Shown here: piece after piece, positions 15,860-24,285 of the stretch
Position numbering within the stretch: the first letter of the stretch is position 1
How the letters are laid out: each line of letters opens with the position of its first letter
From: Pyrodictiaceae archaeon
GTDB lineage: Archaea > Thermoproteota > Thermoprotei_A > Sulfolobales > Pyrodictiaceae
Direction of reading: 5' to 3'
NCBI GenBank assembly: GCA_027036135.1
Contig: JALVSY010000007.1
Span: 376,880 to 440,879 of the forward strand
Length of the DNA stretch: 64,000 nucleotides
Translations under genes and position numbers: made by a program
The notes under the pieces: model-generated
Database searches by the model: none
What the model was told of the DNA's origin: nothing
The model's input: the letters and a program-made list of their open reading frames with translations, nothing else

Positions 15860-16244
15860 ATGCGGGTTATGCTTACCTTATTGGTTCCGCTGATTTATCT
15901 AATATTGCATGAATTTGTGCACTTTGCTGCTGCGCGTTTGCTAGGCCTTAGTGCATGTATCTATCTTAGTAGTGATAGCGTCCTTCCATCGCTTGGTGTT
16001 AACGTTGTTGGCGAAGTTAGTGGTGTTAATAGGTACCTGGTATTATATTCTCCTTATGTGATTAATATCGCAATGCTCCTTAGTGGCGGCAATTGTTTTT
16101 ATAAAAGTATTTAGTCTACTTACTCTAACGAATGCTGTACTCGAAGAAGAAAATAATAGACGTTTTAGACTAATTATTGCATTGGTAATATTCATGTTAA
16201 TGATATTGTTTTTAGAAAAATATGTACTTTTTAGTTGCTCTTAG
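15860..16244 (+). pseudogene. Small HExxH membrane protein, interrupted by a +1 frameshift
   Basis: The first frame (15860-16114) encodes a membrane segment with HEFVH (LILHEFVHFAAARLLG), like small putative zinc metallopeptidases of the M50/DUF3267 type, and continues to YLVLYSPYVINIAML. It then degenerates and stops at 16114. The next frame takes over convincingly: LVAAIVFIKVFSLLTLTNAV, a charged EEENNRR loop, and a further membrane helix (LIIALVIFMLMILFLEKYV), ending at TAG 16242-16244. The shift must lie around 16070-16100. It could be mutation, error or recoding. Confidence 0.6.
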
Positions 16245-16255
16245 TTTCTCGGGAT

Positions 16256-16588
16256 TTAGACTGCTAGTGTCAAGTCTAGGAAGTCCATGGGTAGTGGTCT
16301 TCCCTTTGACTTAAGCTCGTCATACTTCTGGGATAGCCACTCAATGAAGACCGGGCATCCGTCAAACTTGCCATCACGTTCGCAGCGCTCTCCTAGCTTG
16401 AGGAAGCACTTGCCTGTTCTCTTATCGTAGTATGGGCACATTTTGTGGTATTGCTTAGCGCTTCTTAGCATTCTCATAATCCATCGCTTTTTCGGGTCTT
16501 TCCGTTCCTTCTCCTCTGTTTGGCTTAGTATGCGCTCGAGTTCTTCATTTGATATATGTCTTGCTGTCACGGGTATCACCCCTTGCAT
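16256..16588 (-). CDS. Cys-cluster hypothetical protein
   Basis: 110 residues. A basic helical N-terminal half is followed by CPYYDKRTGKCFLKLGERC and GCPVF (residues ~52-80), four cysteines likely to bind a metal or Fe-S cluster. The C-terminal helix ends in LPMDFLDLTLAV. Similar Cys spacing is seen in the protein at 13434-13865. Function unknown. Start ATG 16588. Confidence 0.6.
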   Translation of the reverse strand: MQGVIPVTARHISNEELERILSQTEEKERKDPKKRWIMRMLRSAKQYHKMCPYYDKRTGKCFLKLGERCERDGKFDGCPVFIEWLSQKYDELKSKGRPLPMDFLDLTLAV

Positions 16589-16780
16589 GTGCTACGTATA
16601 TGTGAGGGGTAAGGGGCAAAGATATAGAGCCCTTTATGAGCCTCGTGGCATTGATACGAGTCTCTATCGTGGGTTATGCCAGTGTTTAGGTACTACATTA
16701 AAACTACCTATATTTTTGGCGGTTCAGTGTCCTATTCTACCTCGAGTTCTACGCGTCCTAGACGAGGGGTTTAGTGCGGC

Positions 16781-17830
16781 ATGTCTGATGTTCATAACTC
16801 TATCACGGTGCTCGGTGGCGGTGTTGCTGGCTCAGTACTGGCCTACTTAGCTAAGCGCGGCAACTTGGATGTGCAACTATATGATATAGTTCCTAAATAT
16901 GCAAAAGCTTGTGGAGAGGCAATTCCTGCACAGATATCTCAAGTCTTGTTAAAGAACGGTGTTCCTGAACCACCTATTATAGATAAGATACGCGTTTTTA
17001 GTATATATGGCCCGCTTGGCAAGATAGTTAGACGCGTCGTGTTCGAGAAACCGGTATGGTACATAATAGATAAGGGTAAATGGCTCAATAGATTACGGGC
17101 TAGTGTAGGGACTAGACTCGTTAAAGGAAAACAAGAGTGCGGTTCCCCTGGGCTCTCTGGCATAGTATTTGATGCACGTGGCCCCTTCAGCTCAGAGGGA
17201 GCCAAGATAGTTGTATGGCAAGCCTATGTGGAAAACATGATCGGTATTCGGGAAGAAGCATTACAAGTGGTTGATTTTCGGTATTCTCCTGGTCTTGTCT
17301 GGGCGTTTAGCAAGGGTGACGAGATCAATGTTGGTGGTGGTTTTGTTGGTGTTAATAATCCTCGGCATAGAAGTATAGAGATACTTGAAAAAATATTTAG
17401 TATAAATAATATAGATAAATACATAGTTAGAGAAAATTATTCTATTCTTACACTTATTCCGAGAATAAAGATCTTTGAAAAGAACTGCATACGAGTTGGC
17501 GAGGCTGCAGGACTTATCATGAGCCTCGGAGGCGAAGGCATAAGACCAGCTATTTTATCAGCAATAGCTGCGTATAAATCACTCAAAATAAGCAATAATG
17601 CCTTGAGCCTTGATATCAATGAATACGTTGCACAGATAAGACCGCTTATTTATCAAACAAGGCTCCATAGACTCATTTTCAGAGTTGGTGCTAGCCTAGG
17701 TCAACAAATTATTGAGAAAATATTAGGGAAAGTTGATGAAGATATGTTAGAGGAGTGGTTTAGTGGAAATCTTGGGCTTAAGACAAAGCTCGCAAAACTA
17801 ATCCATAATATTATCGTAGCATTGCTCTAG
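16781..17830 (+). CDS. FAD-dependent geranylgeranyl-reductase-family protein
   Basis: 349 residues. The N-terminal dinucleotide-binding motif is GGGVAGSVLAYLA, followed by ACGEAIP (the PCGD-equivalent of the family) and a C-terminal FAD-contact segment GEAAGLIMSLGGEGIRPAIL. The family saturates isoprenoid chains of archaeal lipids or quinones. This copy is shorter and more divergent than the one at 42865-44229, so its substrate is less certain. Its stop overlaps the stop of the minus-strand neighbour by 4 bp. Confidence 0.75.
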   Translation: MSDVHNSITVLGGGVAGSVLAYLAKRGNLDVQLYDIVPKYAKACGEAIPAQISQVLLKNGVPEPPIIDKIRVFSIYGPLGKIVRRVVFEKPVWYIIDKGKWLNRLRASVGTRLVKGKQECGSPGLSGIVFDARGPFSSEGAKIVVWQAYVENMIGIREEALQVVDFRYSPGLVWAFSKGDEINVGGGFVGVNNPRHRSIEILEKIFSINNIDKYIVRENYSILTLIPRIKIFEKNCIRVGEAAGLIMSLGGEGIRPAILSAIAAYKSLKISNNALSLDINEYVAQIRPLIYQTRLHRLIFRVGASLGQQIIEKILGKVDEDMLEEWFSGNLGLKTKLAKLIHNIIVALL

Positions 17831-18420
17831 CTAGTAAGCTTCAATAGCTTATCTACAAACTCGTCCTCATTAGCTGCGCTAAGTCCATGTACCTCAATGT
17901 CTGCTATTATTTTCGAGTCTTTCACTCTAGCTCCTAGAATTCTTATCCGCATAGCATCTTTAGATACCTCTATTAGTGCTTCCTTTTCATTAACTCGGAT
18001 TATTCTGAAGCCCTTCTCTTGGAGCTTCTCAGCCAGCCTTCTAATAGGGTGTTCTCTGCGAATCTCTCCCTTAATGGGTTCTCCTAGCTCTTTTAGCCTC
18101 TGTTCAATAGCTTCCACTACTTCAGGTATATCGCTGTAGGCCTTTTTTGCCTCTTCTAGTATTCGCCTAAGCACGTCCAGTCCTTCAGGAGTACTCTTTA
18201 GTATATTGACTAAGTCGTCAAAGTCTCTACTCCTAATGTAATCTGCCAGCCTTTTTACATCCCCACTAAAGGCATCAAACTTGAAACGATCCTCCGCTCT
18301 TCCCACCGCCTTCTTAATATCGTCTATTATTTGTTGGGATACTTTGCTACTTGCAAGCACCCTATTCACTATATGACGAAGGAAATCTATACGACGCTGT
18401 TGGCTCAGAGACTGTGTCAT
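17827..18420 (-). CDS. Hypothetical protein, helical N-terminus and small beta domain
   Basis: 197 residues. A helical, charged region (~1-120) is followed by an alpha/beta C-terminal domain (GFRIIRVNEKEALIEVSKDA, then KIIADIEVHGLS). No known family recognised. The mix resembles crenarchaeal proteins of unknown function. ATG 18420. Confidence 0.55.
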   Translation of the reverse strand: MTQSLSQQRRIDFLRHIVNRVLASSKVSQQIIDDIKKAVGRAEDRFKFDAFSGDVKRLADYIRSRDFDDLVNILKSTPEGLDVLRRILEEAKKAYSDIPEVVEAIEQRLKELGEPIKGEIRREHPIRRLAEKLQEKGFRIIRVNEKEALIEVSKDAMRIRILGARVKDSKIIADIEVHGLSAANEDEFVDKLLKLTS

Positions 18421-18586
18421 AGCTTTGCACCCAAGTATCTAGGTAGACCCATTTAGTTGTCCTTGCAGCCCAGCTTCCCCAATAATGAACCGGTCTCCTT
18501 TCTTACCAAACTTATCTGTTTCCGATAAAGTATACTATTCTACACCATTACACAGCTCTATGCGGCTAGGATAGGAGAGAAGGGTA

Positions 18587-18958
18587 TTGGTCATCATGAT
18601 TCTAAAATCAAGGATTATTCACAATAATGTAGTTGGTATAAAAGTACGAGAGCTTGACGATAGGGTAGAGATAGTCGTCGAGTGCTTAGCAGAGGGAAGA
18701 GTACTAGTAAATAAGCATAGGATATATGGTCGTCTTGATTCTGTTGATCTGAGGCTTAAGGGTGAAGCTGTGTATACTAGTATGTATGAAATAAAGTTTA
18801 AGAATCCTATAAATTGCTTAATTCTGGGTATAGATACGCTTATTGAGGATAAGAAGCAGCCACATGTTAGCATTCAGCTGGATGAATGTGATAAGGTTGC
18901 CACGGATACGGTTATCGATGAAATGTTCTCATATACTGATTTTGGTCGTTCTAGTTAA
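18587..18958 (+). CDS. Beta-rich hypothetical protein
   Basis: 123 residues, mostly beta strands (NVVGIKVRELDDRVEIVVEC). No motif recognised. The ATG at 18596 (MILKSRII) is an alternative to GTG 18587. The adenosine-specific kinase gene follows after 51 bp on the same strand. Confidence 0.5.
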   Translation: MVIMILKSRIIHNNVVGIKVRELDDRVEIVVECLAEGRVLVNKHRIYGRLDSVDLRLKGEAVYTSMYEIKFKNPINCLILGIDTLIEDKKQPHVSIQLDECDKVATDTVIDEMFSYTDFGRSS

Positions 18959-19009
18959 AGCCTATAGGTAATCTAATCCCTAATATCATTTAGTGGGGGA
19001 GATTGGTTC

Positions 19010-19516
19010 ATGGTTGAACTATCTCCTAGGATAAAAAAGATAGATGTTGTTGACGTACCTATCCCGGAGGGAGCTAACGTAATTATAGGACAAGCGCACT
19101 TTATTAAAACTGTTGAGGATTTGTATGAGGCCCTTGTTACAAGTGTACCTGGAATAAAATTTGGGCTCGCGTTTTGCGAGGCAAGCCAGAAGAGGCTAAT
19201 TCGGTTTGAGGGCAATGATGAGGAGCTGAAGAAGTATGCTATTGAGGCTGCTAAGCGTATTGCAGCGGGCCACGTTTTCGCAATATATATACGTGATGCA
19301 TGGCCAATAAACGTGCTTAACGCATTAAAGCATGTACAGGAGGTCGTAACACTTTATGCAGCTACAGCTAATCCATTGCAAGTAGTTGTCATCGAAACCG
19401 ATCAAGGGCGAGGGATAATAGGAGTAGTTGATGGCTATACTCCTGTCGGTGTAGAGGCTGGCAATAATATAGCTGAGAGAAGAGCATTCCTAAGGAAAAT
19501 AGGATACAAGAAATAA
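19010..19516 (+). CDS. Adenosine-specific kinase (DUF355/COG1839)
   Basis: 168 residues matching the archaeal family throughout: [40 protein letters not shown] and a C-terminal [19 protein letters not shown]. The family is named from structural work with adenosine/AMP. Its physiological role is not settled. ATG 19010 gives the standard N-terminus. Confidence 0.88.
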   Translation: MVELSPRIKKIDVVDVPIPEGANVIIGQAHFIKTVEDLYEALVTSVPGIKFGLAFCEASQKRLIRFEGNDEELKKYAIEAAKRIAAGHVFAIYIRDAWPINVLNALKHVQEVVTLYAATANPLQVVVIETDQGRGIIGVVDGYTPVGVEAGNNIAERRAFLRKIGYKK

Positions 19517-19562
19517 TGGTGTAAGAAAGGCCTCAAGGCCCGGCTGACTCATCATATCTTTC

Positions 19563-19790
19563 TTGAGCCCTCGTATCAGCTCCGCCGTAGTTGAGGAACT
19601 CTTCATAGGCCGTTTTTACCTAGTACATGTGCCCAGGCTATATGAGGTTGCCTGGTCTAGAGACTTAATTACGGAGGCAGAGCCAAGGAGGATTGTTTTA
19701 AGCTTAGTTATCCCCAACTATGTGAGGAGGAAGCAAGCATGGTCAGCCAGGTCACGGTACGCGTCTTCAATTCAGAAAAAAAGGATGTAG
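19563..19790 (+). CDS. Possible small protein overlapping the next gene
   Basis: 75 residues from TTG 19563 (VEELFIGRFYLVHVPRLYEV). The composition is plausible, but the last 17 residues overlap the start of the next gene in another frame, and no promoter is obvious. It fills what would otherwise be a 222-bp gap. Low confidence. Confidence 0.3.
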   Translation: MSPRISSAVVEELFIGRFYLVHVPRLYEVAWSRDLITEAEPRRIVLSLVIPNYVRRKQAWSARSRYASSIQKKRM

Positions 19791-20206
19791 AAGGAGTTAG
19801 CTTAACAGTTTTACGCCTAGAGAAGGAATGGAAGATGAGTGCTAGAGATTTCTATGAGTTAGTAGCAGATATGAAAGAGAGATATAAGTCGACGCCAAAC
19901 AAGGTGATAGTTCTAATAAGGCCTGGGCGAGGCTCTTCCGAGGCCGAGTATATAGCTTCTATATCAACTATTGATAAAGGTGTGTTGTTGTTCCCGGAAC
20001 CTGCGAAGCTTAAGGCGATTTACATAGCTGGCGAGGATTTGAAGCCAAGGGTTAAACAAGCCCTGTCTCTGTTCAAGCGCATAGAATTCAATGATGATGT
20101 TTACGTATATCAGGGCGATATAGTGCTAGGAGACGGAGTAAAACTTGTTGTATTAGAGACAGAGAAAGGCATCAAGGTGATAACTAGAGGCTCAATAAAG
20201 GAGTAA
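19739..20206 (+). CDS. Alpha/beta hypothetical protein
   Basis: 155 residues: SLTVLRLEKEWKMSARDFYE, KVIVLIRPGRGSSEAEYIAS, then FPEPAKLKAIYIAG. It has alternating strands and helices and no recognised motif. ATG 19739 follows a GGAGG-type sequence (GTGAGGAGGAAGC), a reasonable ribosome binding site, unlike the leaderless genes nearby. Confidence 0.55.
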   Translation: MVSQVTVRVFNSEKKDVEGVSLTVLRLEKEWKMSARDFYELVADMKERYKSTPNKVIVLIRPGRGSSEAEYIASISTIDKGVLLFPEPAKLKAIYIAGEDLKPRVKQALSLFKRIEFNDDVYVYQGDIVLGDGVKLVVLETEKGIKVITRGSIKE

Positions 20207-20223
20207 AAGTAAGGGAGAACCAT

Positions 20224-20294
20224 GGGGATGAAGATAGACTCCAATTATGAGCTCCACTCATGGAGCTGTGAGTAAGCTCCGCCCCTCCTGACCC
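20224..20294 (+). ncRNA. Possible C/D box RNA with internal hairpin
   Basis: Stem GGG, box C variant ATGAAGA (20228-20234), 12-nt guide, D' ATGA (20247-20250), a perfect 6-bp hairpin AGCTCC/GGAGCT, weak C' GTGAGTA (20268-20274), 13-nt guide, box D CTGA (20288-20291), stem CCC. Spacings fit, but boxes C, D' and C' are all variants. An alternative is a simple hairpin at the end of the preceding mRNA. Confidence 0.35.
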
Positions 20295-20302
20295 GTTGAA
20301 AT

Positions 20303-20620
20303 TTACGTGTTCTTTAATCGCCAGAGATACTCCTCTAGTTCTCGGCGTGCAAGCTGGTATACGTGATCTAGATGTACACGCCTTATGTGTAAGTATAGTC
20401 CTTTCTTCGTAAAAGGTCCTCTTCCACATAACTTGCATCGCAGCGTGTCTCTATCATGTAGGACGAGCTGTGACGCTACATGCTCGATTATTTCTCGGGC
20501 AGGTTTCCTAAGGCTTGGAGGCAGATTCTCTAAACTATACTGTAAGCCGCAAGCCCGTCTTATCGCTAGATCAGCTATCTTTGAAACTATCTCAACTAGT
20601 TGTACGCTCTGGCTATCCAT
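20303..20620 (-). CDS. C2H2 zinc-finger protein
   Basis: 105 residues. One classical finger CKLCGRGPFTKKGLYLHIRR-VH (residues ~62-83) follows a helical N-terminal region. Single-finger proteins of this type are common in crenarchaea and are presumed DNA- or RNA-binding. The gene is 3 nt downstream of the next minus-strand gene, so they form a transcription unit. Confidence 0.7.
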   Translation of the reverse strand: MDSQSVQLVEIVSKIADLAIRRACGLQYSLENLPPSLRKPAREIIEHVASQLVLHDRDTLRCKLCGRGPFTKKGLYLHIRRVHLDHVYQLARRELEEYLWRLKNT

Positions 20621-20623
20621 TTC

Positions 20624-21100
20624 TTATCCCTGGGCTGGAGTTATTAGGAGAGCTATTGACGCCGACCTCGTCCCCCAGCATTCTGCCTCCCTAGCCTTTT
20701 CTATTATTTTAGACCGTACTGGTTCCGCAACTCCTAGGTCATCCATAAGTAGATGGAGTGTTTGTATTTCCTCTCTTGGCTCGCACGCGCCGCTCTCTAG
20801 AGAAGATAGTATAAGTTCTAAGCCCTCTTCACCATACAAATCTACAAGGTGACTAATCTCCTTCTCCTTATAGCTGCACAACTCTATTAGCCCTTCTATA
20901 TATGTATAGGGCGTCCGAGAAGCCCATATAGCTAGGAGGTCATAGAGGTGCTCACGTATATCCTCGGCATGCAGCCCTAAGTTACTCAGAAACGAATACA
21001 TTGATGCTACTATTGTTATTTGCCTAACGAGGTCTTTTTCATTTATCTCATTCATTAATGCGAGGCCACTATACTGGTTCCTGGTAATAGCCTCGCTCAA
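20624..21100 (-). CDS. Helical hypothetical protein
   Basis: 158 residues, helical and acidic (LSNLGLHAEDIREHLYDLLA, LVDLYGEEGLELILSSLE). It is co-oriented with the C2H2 protein, separated by 3 nt, and may be its partner. No family recognised. A guide RNA on the same strand lies 120 bp upstream. Confidence 0.55.
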   Translation of the reverse strand: MSEAITRNQYSGLALMNEINEKDLVRQITIVASMYSFLSNLGLHAEDIREHLYDLLAIWASRTPYTYIEGLIELCSYKEKEISHLVDLYGEEGLELILSSLESGACEPREEIQTLHLLMDDLGVAEPVRSKIIEKAREAECWGTRSASIALLITPAQG

Positions 21101-21221
21101 GGCCGAGCCCCCGCATAGTAGTTATTGCTGGTTGTAGTGAAGGGGGATTCGGATAAGTAATACTGGAACGGTTCTGAGCAATAAGCTGTTATCGGGGATC
21201 CCTTACTCGTGGAGTGTAGGA

Positions 21222-21289
21222 GAAGAGTTCAGATGGACTAGGATACTTCATCGCTGTGCTCTGGCCGGGTACATTTCATCATTACTATT
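21222..21289 (-). ncRNA. C/D box guide RNA
   Basis: On the minus strand: box C ATGATGA (21282-21276), 13-nt guide AATGTACCCGGCC, degenerate D' AGAG, 5-nt spacer, C' CGATGA (21253-21248), 15-nt guide AGTATCCTAGTCCAT, box D CTGA (21232-21229). The flanks GAATAGT and ACTCTTC pair in six of seven positions with one unpaired base before box C, as a kink-turn needs. Target not identified. Confidence 0.65.
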
Positions 21290-21359
21290 CTTGCTTCCAT
21301 AAAGATATTTTCATTAGTTCCTGTCCCCATAGATGTAGAATAAGTAGGGGCTTGCTAAA

Positions 21360-22091
21360 ATGGGTAACATATGTGCCAGATGCGGTAGACCATTAGAGCC
21401 AGGTAAGCATGTTGGAGCCCTCTGTCTCGATTGTTTCTTAGAGACTACTAGGCTACTCTGTATAGAGTCTAGGCTTGAATTCGAGTACTGTAAGTATTGT
21501 GGAAGTATACGGCTTGGCCATAAATGGGTAGAGGGCGGGGACTTAGAGGAGGCCACGAGGCGGTTCCTTGAGTGGTATGTTAATGAGCATGTAAGGCCTT
21601 GCACTAGCTTAGTAAGAGAGTATAGATTCATAAATATGTATGCTGAGACCGTGCCTTCTTGGAGAACAGTTTATAGACTAGAATTTGAATTCATATTGGA
21701 AGGTATTGATGAACCCGTGACTCAATCGTATAGAGTGACTATTTATGCAAGGCCAACTATATGTCCTCTATGCAAGGATGCCCGTGGAGGAGACCATAAT
21801 GTCCTCGTCCAGCTTAGAGGAGTAGAGCCTAGAAGGCTTGCTGAGAAACTCTCAGTCCTCTTTAACAGTAATAGTCACCTAGTAGAAAGCATCATAGACA
21901 TAGTTGAGCTAAGGAACGGCGCTGATATATTCCTATCTGATAGGGGTAGTGCCTCAAGAATTATCAGGGAGCTGAGGAAGCATTTTAGCGTAAGAGTAGT
22001 AACAACTGGCGAGGATGTCGGCATATCCTCGAGAGGAAAACTTCGGCGGAGACTCGTCTACTCTGTTAGGCTTAGGGAAAGAAGGCGATAA
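21360..22091 (+). CDS. NMD3-like ribosome biogenesis protein
   Basis: 243 residues with the archaeal NMD3 zinc modules: CARCGRPLEPG ... LCLDC, CKYCGSIRLG, and CPLCKDARGGDHNVLVQLRG. The eukaryotic homologue is the adaptor for 60S export. In archaea a role in large-subunit maturation is presumed. ATG 21360. The next gene overlaps its 3' end by 77 bp. Confidence 0.85.
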   Translation: MGNICARCGRPLEPGKHVGALCLDCFLETTRLLCIESRLEFEYCKYCGSIRLGHKWVEGGDLEEATRRFLEWYVNEHVRPCTSLVREYRFINMYAETVPSWRTVYRLEFEFILEGIDEPVTQSYRVTIYARPTICPLCKDARGGDHNVLVQLRGVEPRRLAEKLSVLFNSNSHLVESIIDIVELRNGADIFLSDRGSASRIIRELRKHFSVRVVTTGEDVGISSRGKLRRRLVYSVRLRERRR

Positions 22092-22428
22092 AGTCTTGGA
22101 AGGGAACAAGTCTCTAGGCCTTGATTATGTGCCGGATGACGTATTAGAGGAGGTTTTGCAAGAAGAAGAGAAACTTAGGCAAAAACATAAGAAGAAATAT
22201 CCATACCCAAGTTCGAGAGATGTTGTTAACGCCGTTATCGAGGCTGTTAGGAGTTTTAGTGGTCATCCAGACGAGTTCCCGGATCACGTGATAGAGCTGC
22301 TCAGGGATAAAGGGTTCGATACAAGGCATGTAACTATTAAGCGTATATGGAGAACGTATGAGCTCCTTGTGAGAAAAGGAGTTATATCTGACCGCTTAGG
22401 TGTCGTGATCAGAGATTATGAGGATTGA
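22015..22428 (+). CDS. Hypothetical protein overlapping nmd3
   Basis: 137 residues from GTG 22015. The conserved-looking part is the second half (YPYPSSRDVVNAVIEAVRSF and RTYELLVRKGVISDRLGVV), with winged-helix-like wording. The first ~25 residues overlap the NMD3 frame, so a start further in (for example after 22091) is possible. Probably co-transcribed with nmd3. Confidence 0.55.
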   Translation: MSAYPREENFGGDSSTLLGLGKEGDKVLEGNKSLGLDYVPDDVLEEVLQEEEKLRQKHKKKYPYPSSRDVVNAVIEAVRSFSGHPDEFPDHVIELLRDKGFDTRHVTIKRIWRTYELLVRKGVISDRLGVVIRDYED

Positions 22429-22489
22429 TGCCACAATAGAGTTTATCTTATTAGTGTACTATTCCTCTTAGACACTGGCGGGGAATAAG

Positions 22490-22924
22490 GTGCGGGTGCT
22501 AATAAAGCACGGCGATGTATGGTTGCAGTTAAAGGAAGTCTATGTTCTTCAGAGGAGACCTCGGAAACGTGGACGAAAAAGCGCCTCGTCAAGGGCATCG
22601 CCTTATGGAATGGTTGCTGAAAGCGTAGACAAAATCAACGTCAATGGATACAAGTATAGTGAAGCAATAATAGTTCCGGCTAGCAAGGTTAGTAGGTTTG
22701 CTTCGCGTGCTCACCTTACCCCTCTCGATGCGGTTGTAGTTATAGAGCCCGAGGCCGCGGATAAATATAGGGCAACTATATATGCACGGTCTAAGAGGGA
22801 GCTAGAGGCTGCTAGAGAGGCAGCGTTGAAGATTCTATCATCACTATACTCGAGGCGTGGGGCAGGGGAAGAGGAAGCCGAAGAGGAGAGTGAAGAGGAA
22901 AGTGAGTCAGAGGAGGAAGAATGA
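22490..22924 (+). CDS. Hypothetical protein with basic N-terminus and acidic tail
   Basis: 144 residues: VYVLQRRPRKRGRKSASSRA, an alpha/beta middle (EAIIVPASKVSRFASRAHL), and a C-terminal run of Glu and Ser. Polyacidic tails are common in archaeal nucleic-acid-associated proteins. Function unknown. It is overlapped by the next gene. Confidence 0.55.
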   Translation: MRVLIKHGDVWLQLKEVYVLQRRPRKRGRKSASSRASPYGMVAESVDKINVNGYKYSEAIIVPASKVSRFASRAHLTPLDAVVVIEPEAADKYRATIYARSKRELEAAREAALKILSSLYSRRGAGEEEAEEESEEESESEEEE

Positions 22925-23279
22925 GTGTGAGATATGTGGTGCGCCTGCGAGCCATGTTTGCCCCATATGCGGCCGTGTTGTATGTGATAGGCATTGGGCT
23001 GGAGATAAGTGCATAATATGTGCCGAAACCATCTGCGCAATATGTGGGAAGAGACTATCCATCGCGACATGCGCTATATGTGGTAGACCCGTTTGCGAAG
23101 AGTGTTCCATACAAGTTAACCCCGTTGTCCGTGTATGTGTTAAGTGTGCGGAAAAGTATAGCATAGGGACCGGGGCCAGGGACTGGCCTCCCAGGGACAT
23201 TGTAGAGCTAGAGCTTAGGAAACTCTCAACTCGGCTAGAGGAGTTCGTTAAGAAATGGAGACTAGTCGCTAGGTCTTAG
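22857..23279 (+). CDS. Multi-zinc-knuckle protein
   Basis: 140 residues. A basic N-terminus (KRKPKRRVKRK) is followed by consecutive Cys pairs: CEICGAPASHVCPICGRVVC, CIICAETICAICGKR, CAICGRPVCEEC and VCVKC, reminiscent of B-box/ribbon-type zinc binding. GTG 22857 gives a 68-bp overlap with the previous gene; GTG 22902 would reduce it. The tail DIVELELRKLSTRLEEFVKK is a helix. It may act with the preceding proteins near ribosome biogenesis, but this is only context. Confidence 0.65.
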   Translation: MGQGKRKPKRRVKRKVSQRRKNECEICGAPASHVCPICGRVVCDRHWAGDKCIICAETICAICGKRLSIATCAICGRPVCEECSIQVNPVVRVCVKCAEKYSIGTGARDWPPRDIVELELRKLSTRLEEFVKKWRLVARS

Positions 23280-24230
23280 AAATGAGTCTAGTCTCCTAGC
23301 TTCTCTCCTAGCCAGCTGTACACGGTTAGGAATTAGGTGAGAGCCGTCACATGTAGGCGCGGTATGTAGGTGTGCGAATCCCTCGCGGCATGTAGCGTAC
23401 TCCATTCCTAGCCTCAGAGCTTCCTCTCTTACAGTCAATAGTATACGTTTCCTTACTTCTAGAGGCAGGTATCTATATCCATACAAGCGTTCTCCTTTAA
23501 TCTTATAGAGTTCTTTATACTTTTTCTCAAGCTCTGGAAACGCCTCTATTATTCTCTTGAAGTTATCTGGCTTTGCTTTATAAGTTGAGGTTACGACGAA
23601 GCGGGCGCCAGCTAAACGAGCTGCCTCCAGTACTTCCCTTATACTATCTCTCGAGTCATTGAGAAAAGGAAGTATGGGGTCAAGTCTTATACCAACAGGT
23701 ACCCCATTGCTCGATAGTTCTTCCAAAGCCCGTATACGTAAACGAGGCAGCGAGGCTCCTGGCTCAAGTTTCCTAGCTAGAGACGTGTTGAGAGTGGTTA
23801 TTGTCATTGTTACAGCAGCGTTTCCTTTGGAGAGTAGCTCCTTGTCTCTAGCAACTAGGGCGCCCTTCGTTATTATGAGCACCTTAAATCCTCTTGGCAG
23901 GAGTTGCTCGAGGCTCCACCTAGTTAGCTGATATTGTTCCTCTTCTGGGGGGTAAGGATCGCTGCTTGTAGAAATATCTATGTGGTAACGCGGATCAATA
24001 ACGTGGGCAATGTCGTATAGTAACCTTTTTTTGTAATCCTTCTTCGGCGTACTTGGTCTAAGCCCGATATATGATGTGGCATAGCAATAGAGGCAGAAAT
24101 GGCTACAACCGGTGTATGGGTTAAGGGAGTACTTAGGTGGACATGTGCAGAGAGGGTTGCCCCAAGGATCAAACGCGTTTACTACCTTGCCGCTCCTAAG
24201 TAGCGTTCTTCTCCTAGTAGCGCTGGGCAT
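23262..24230 (-). CDS. Radical SAM protein of the SPL/COG1533 family
   Basis: 322 residues. The radical SAM cluster motif CxxxCxxC is CSHFCLYC (residues ~42-49), preceded by SLNPYTG, the typical lead-in of spore-photoproduct-lyase-like proteins. A later GVPVGIRLDPILPFLND fits the family barrel. Substrate unknown: the family is only loosely linked to DNA lesion repair. Overlaps the zinc-knuckle gene tail-to-tail by 18 bp. Confidence 0.82.
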   Translation of the reverse strand: MPSATRRRTLLRSGKVVNAFDPWGNPLCTCPPKYSLNPYTGCSHFCLYCYATSYIGLRPSTPKKDYKKRLLYDIAHVIDPRYHIDISTSSDPYPPEEEQYQLTRWSLEQLLPRGFKVLIITKGALVARDKELLSKGNAAVTMTITTLNTSLARKLEPGASLPRLRIRALEELSSNGVPVGIRLDPILPFLNDSRDSIREVLEAARLAGARFVVTSTYKAKPDNFKRIIEAFPELEKKYKELYKIKGERLYGYRYLPLEVRKRILLTVREEALRLGMEYATCREGFAHLHTAPTCDGSHLIPNRVQLARREARRLDSFLRPSD

Positions 24231-24285
24231 TCCTCTGTCAGGTCCCCGCTACCCGAGGACTATGTATCTCTAGTTAGCGGGTGTC

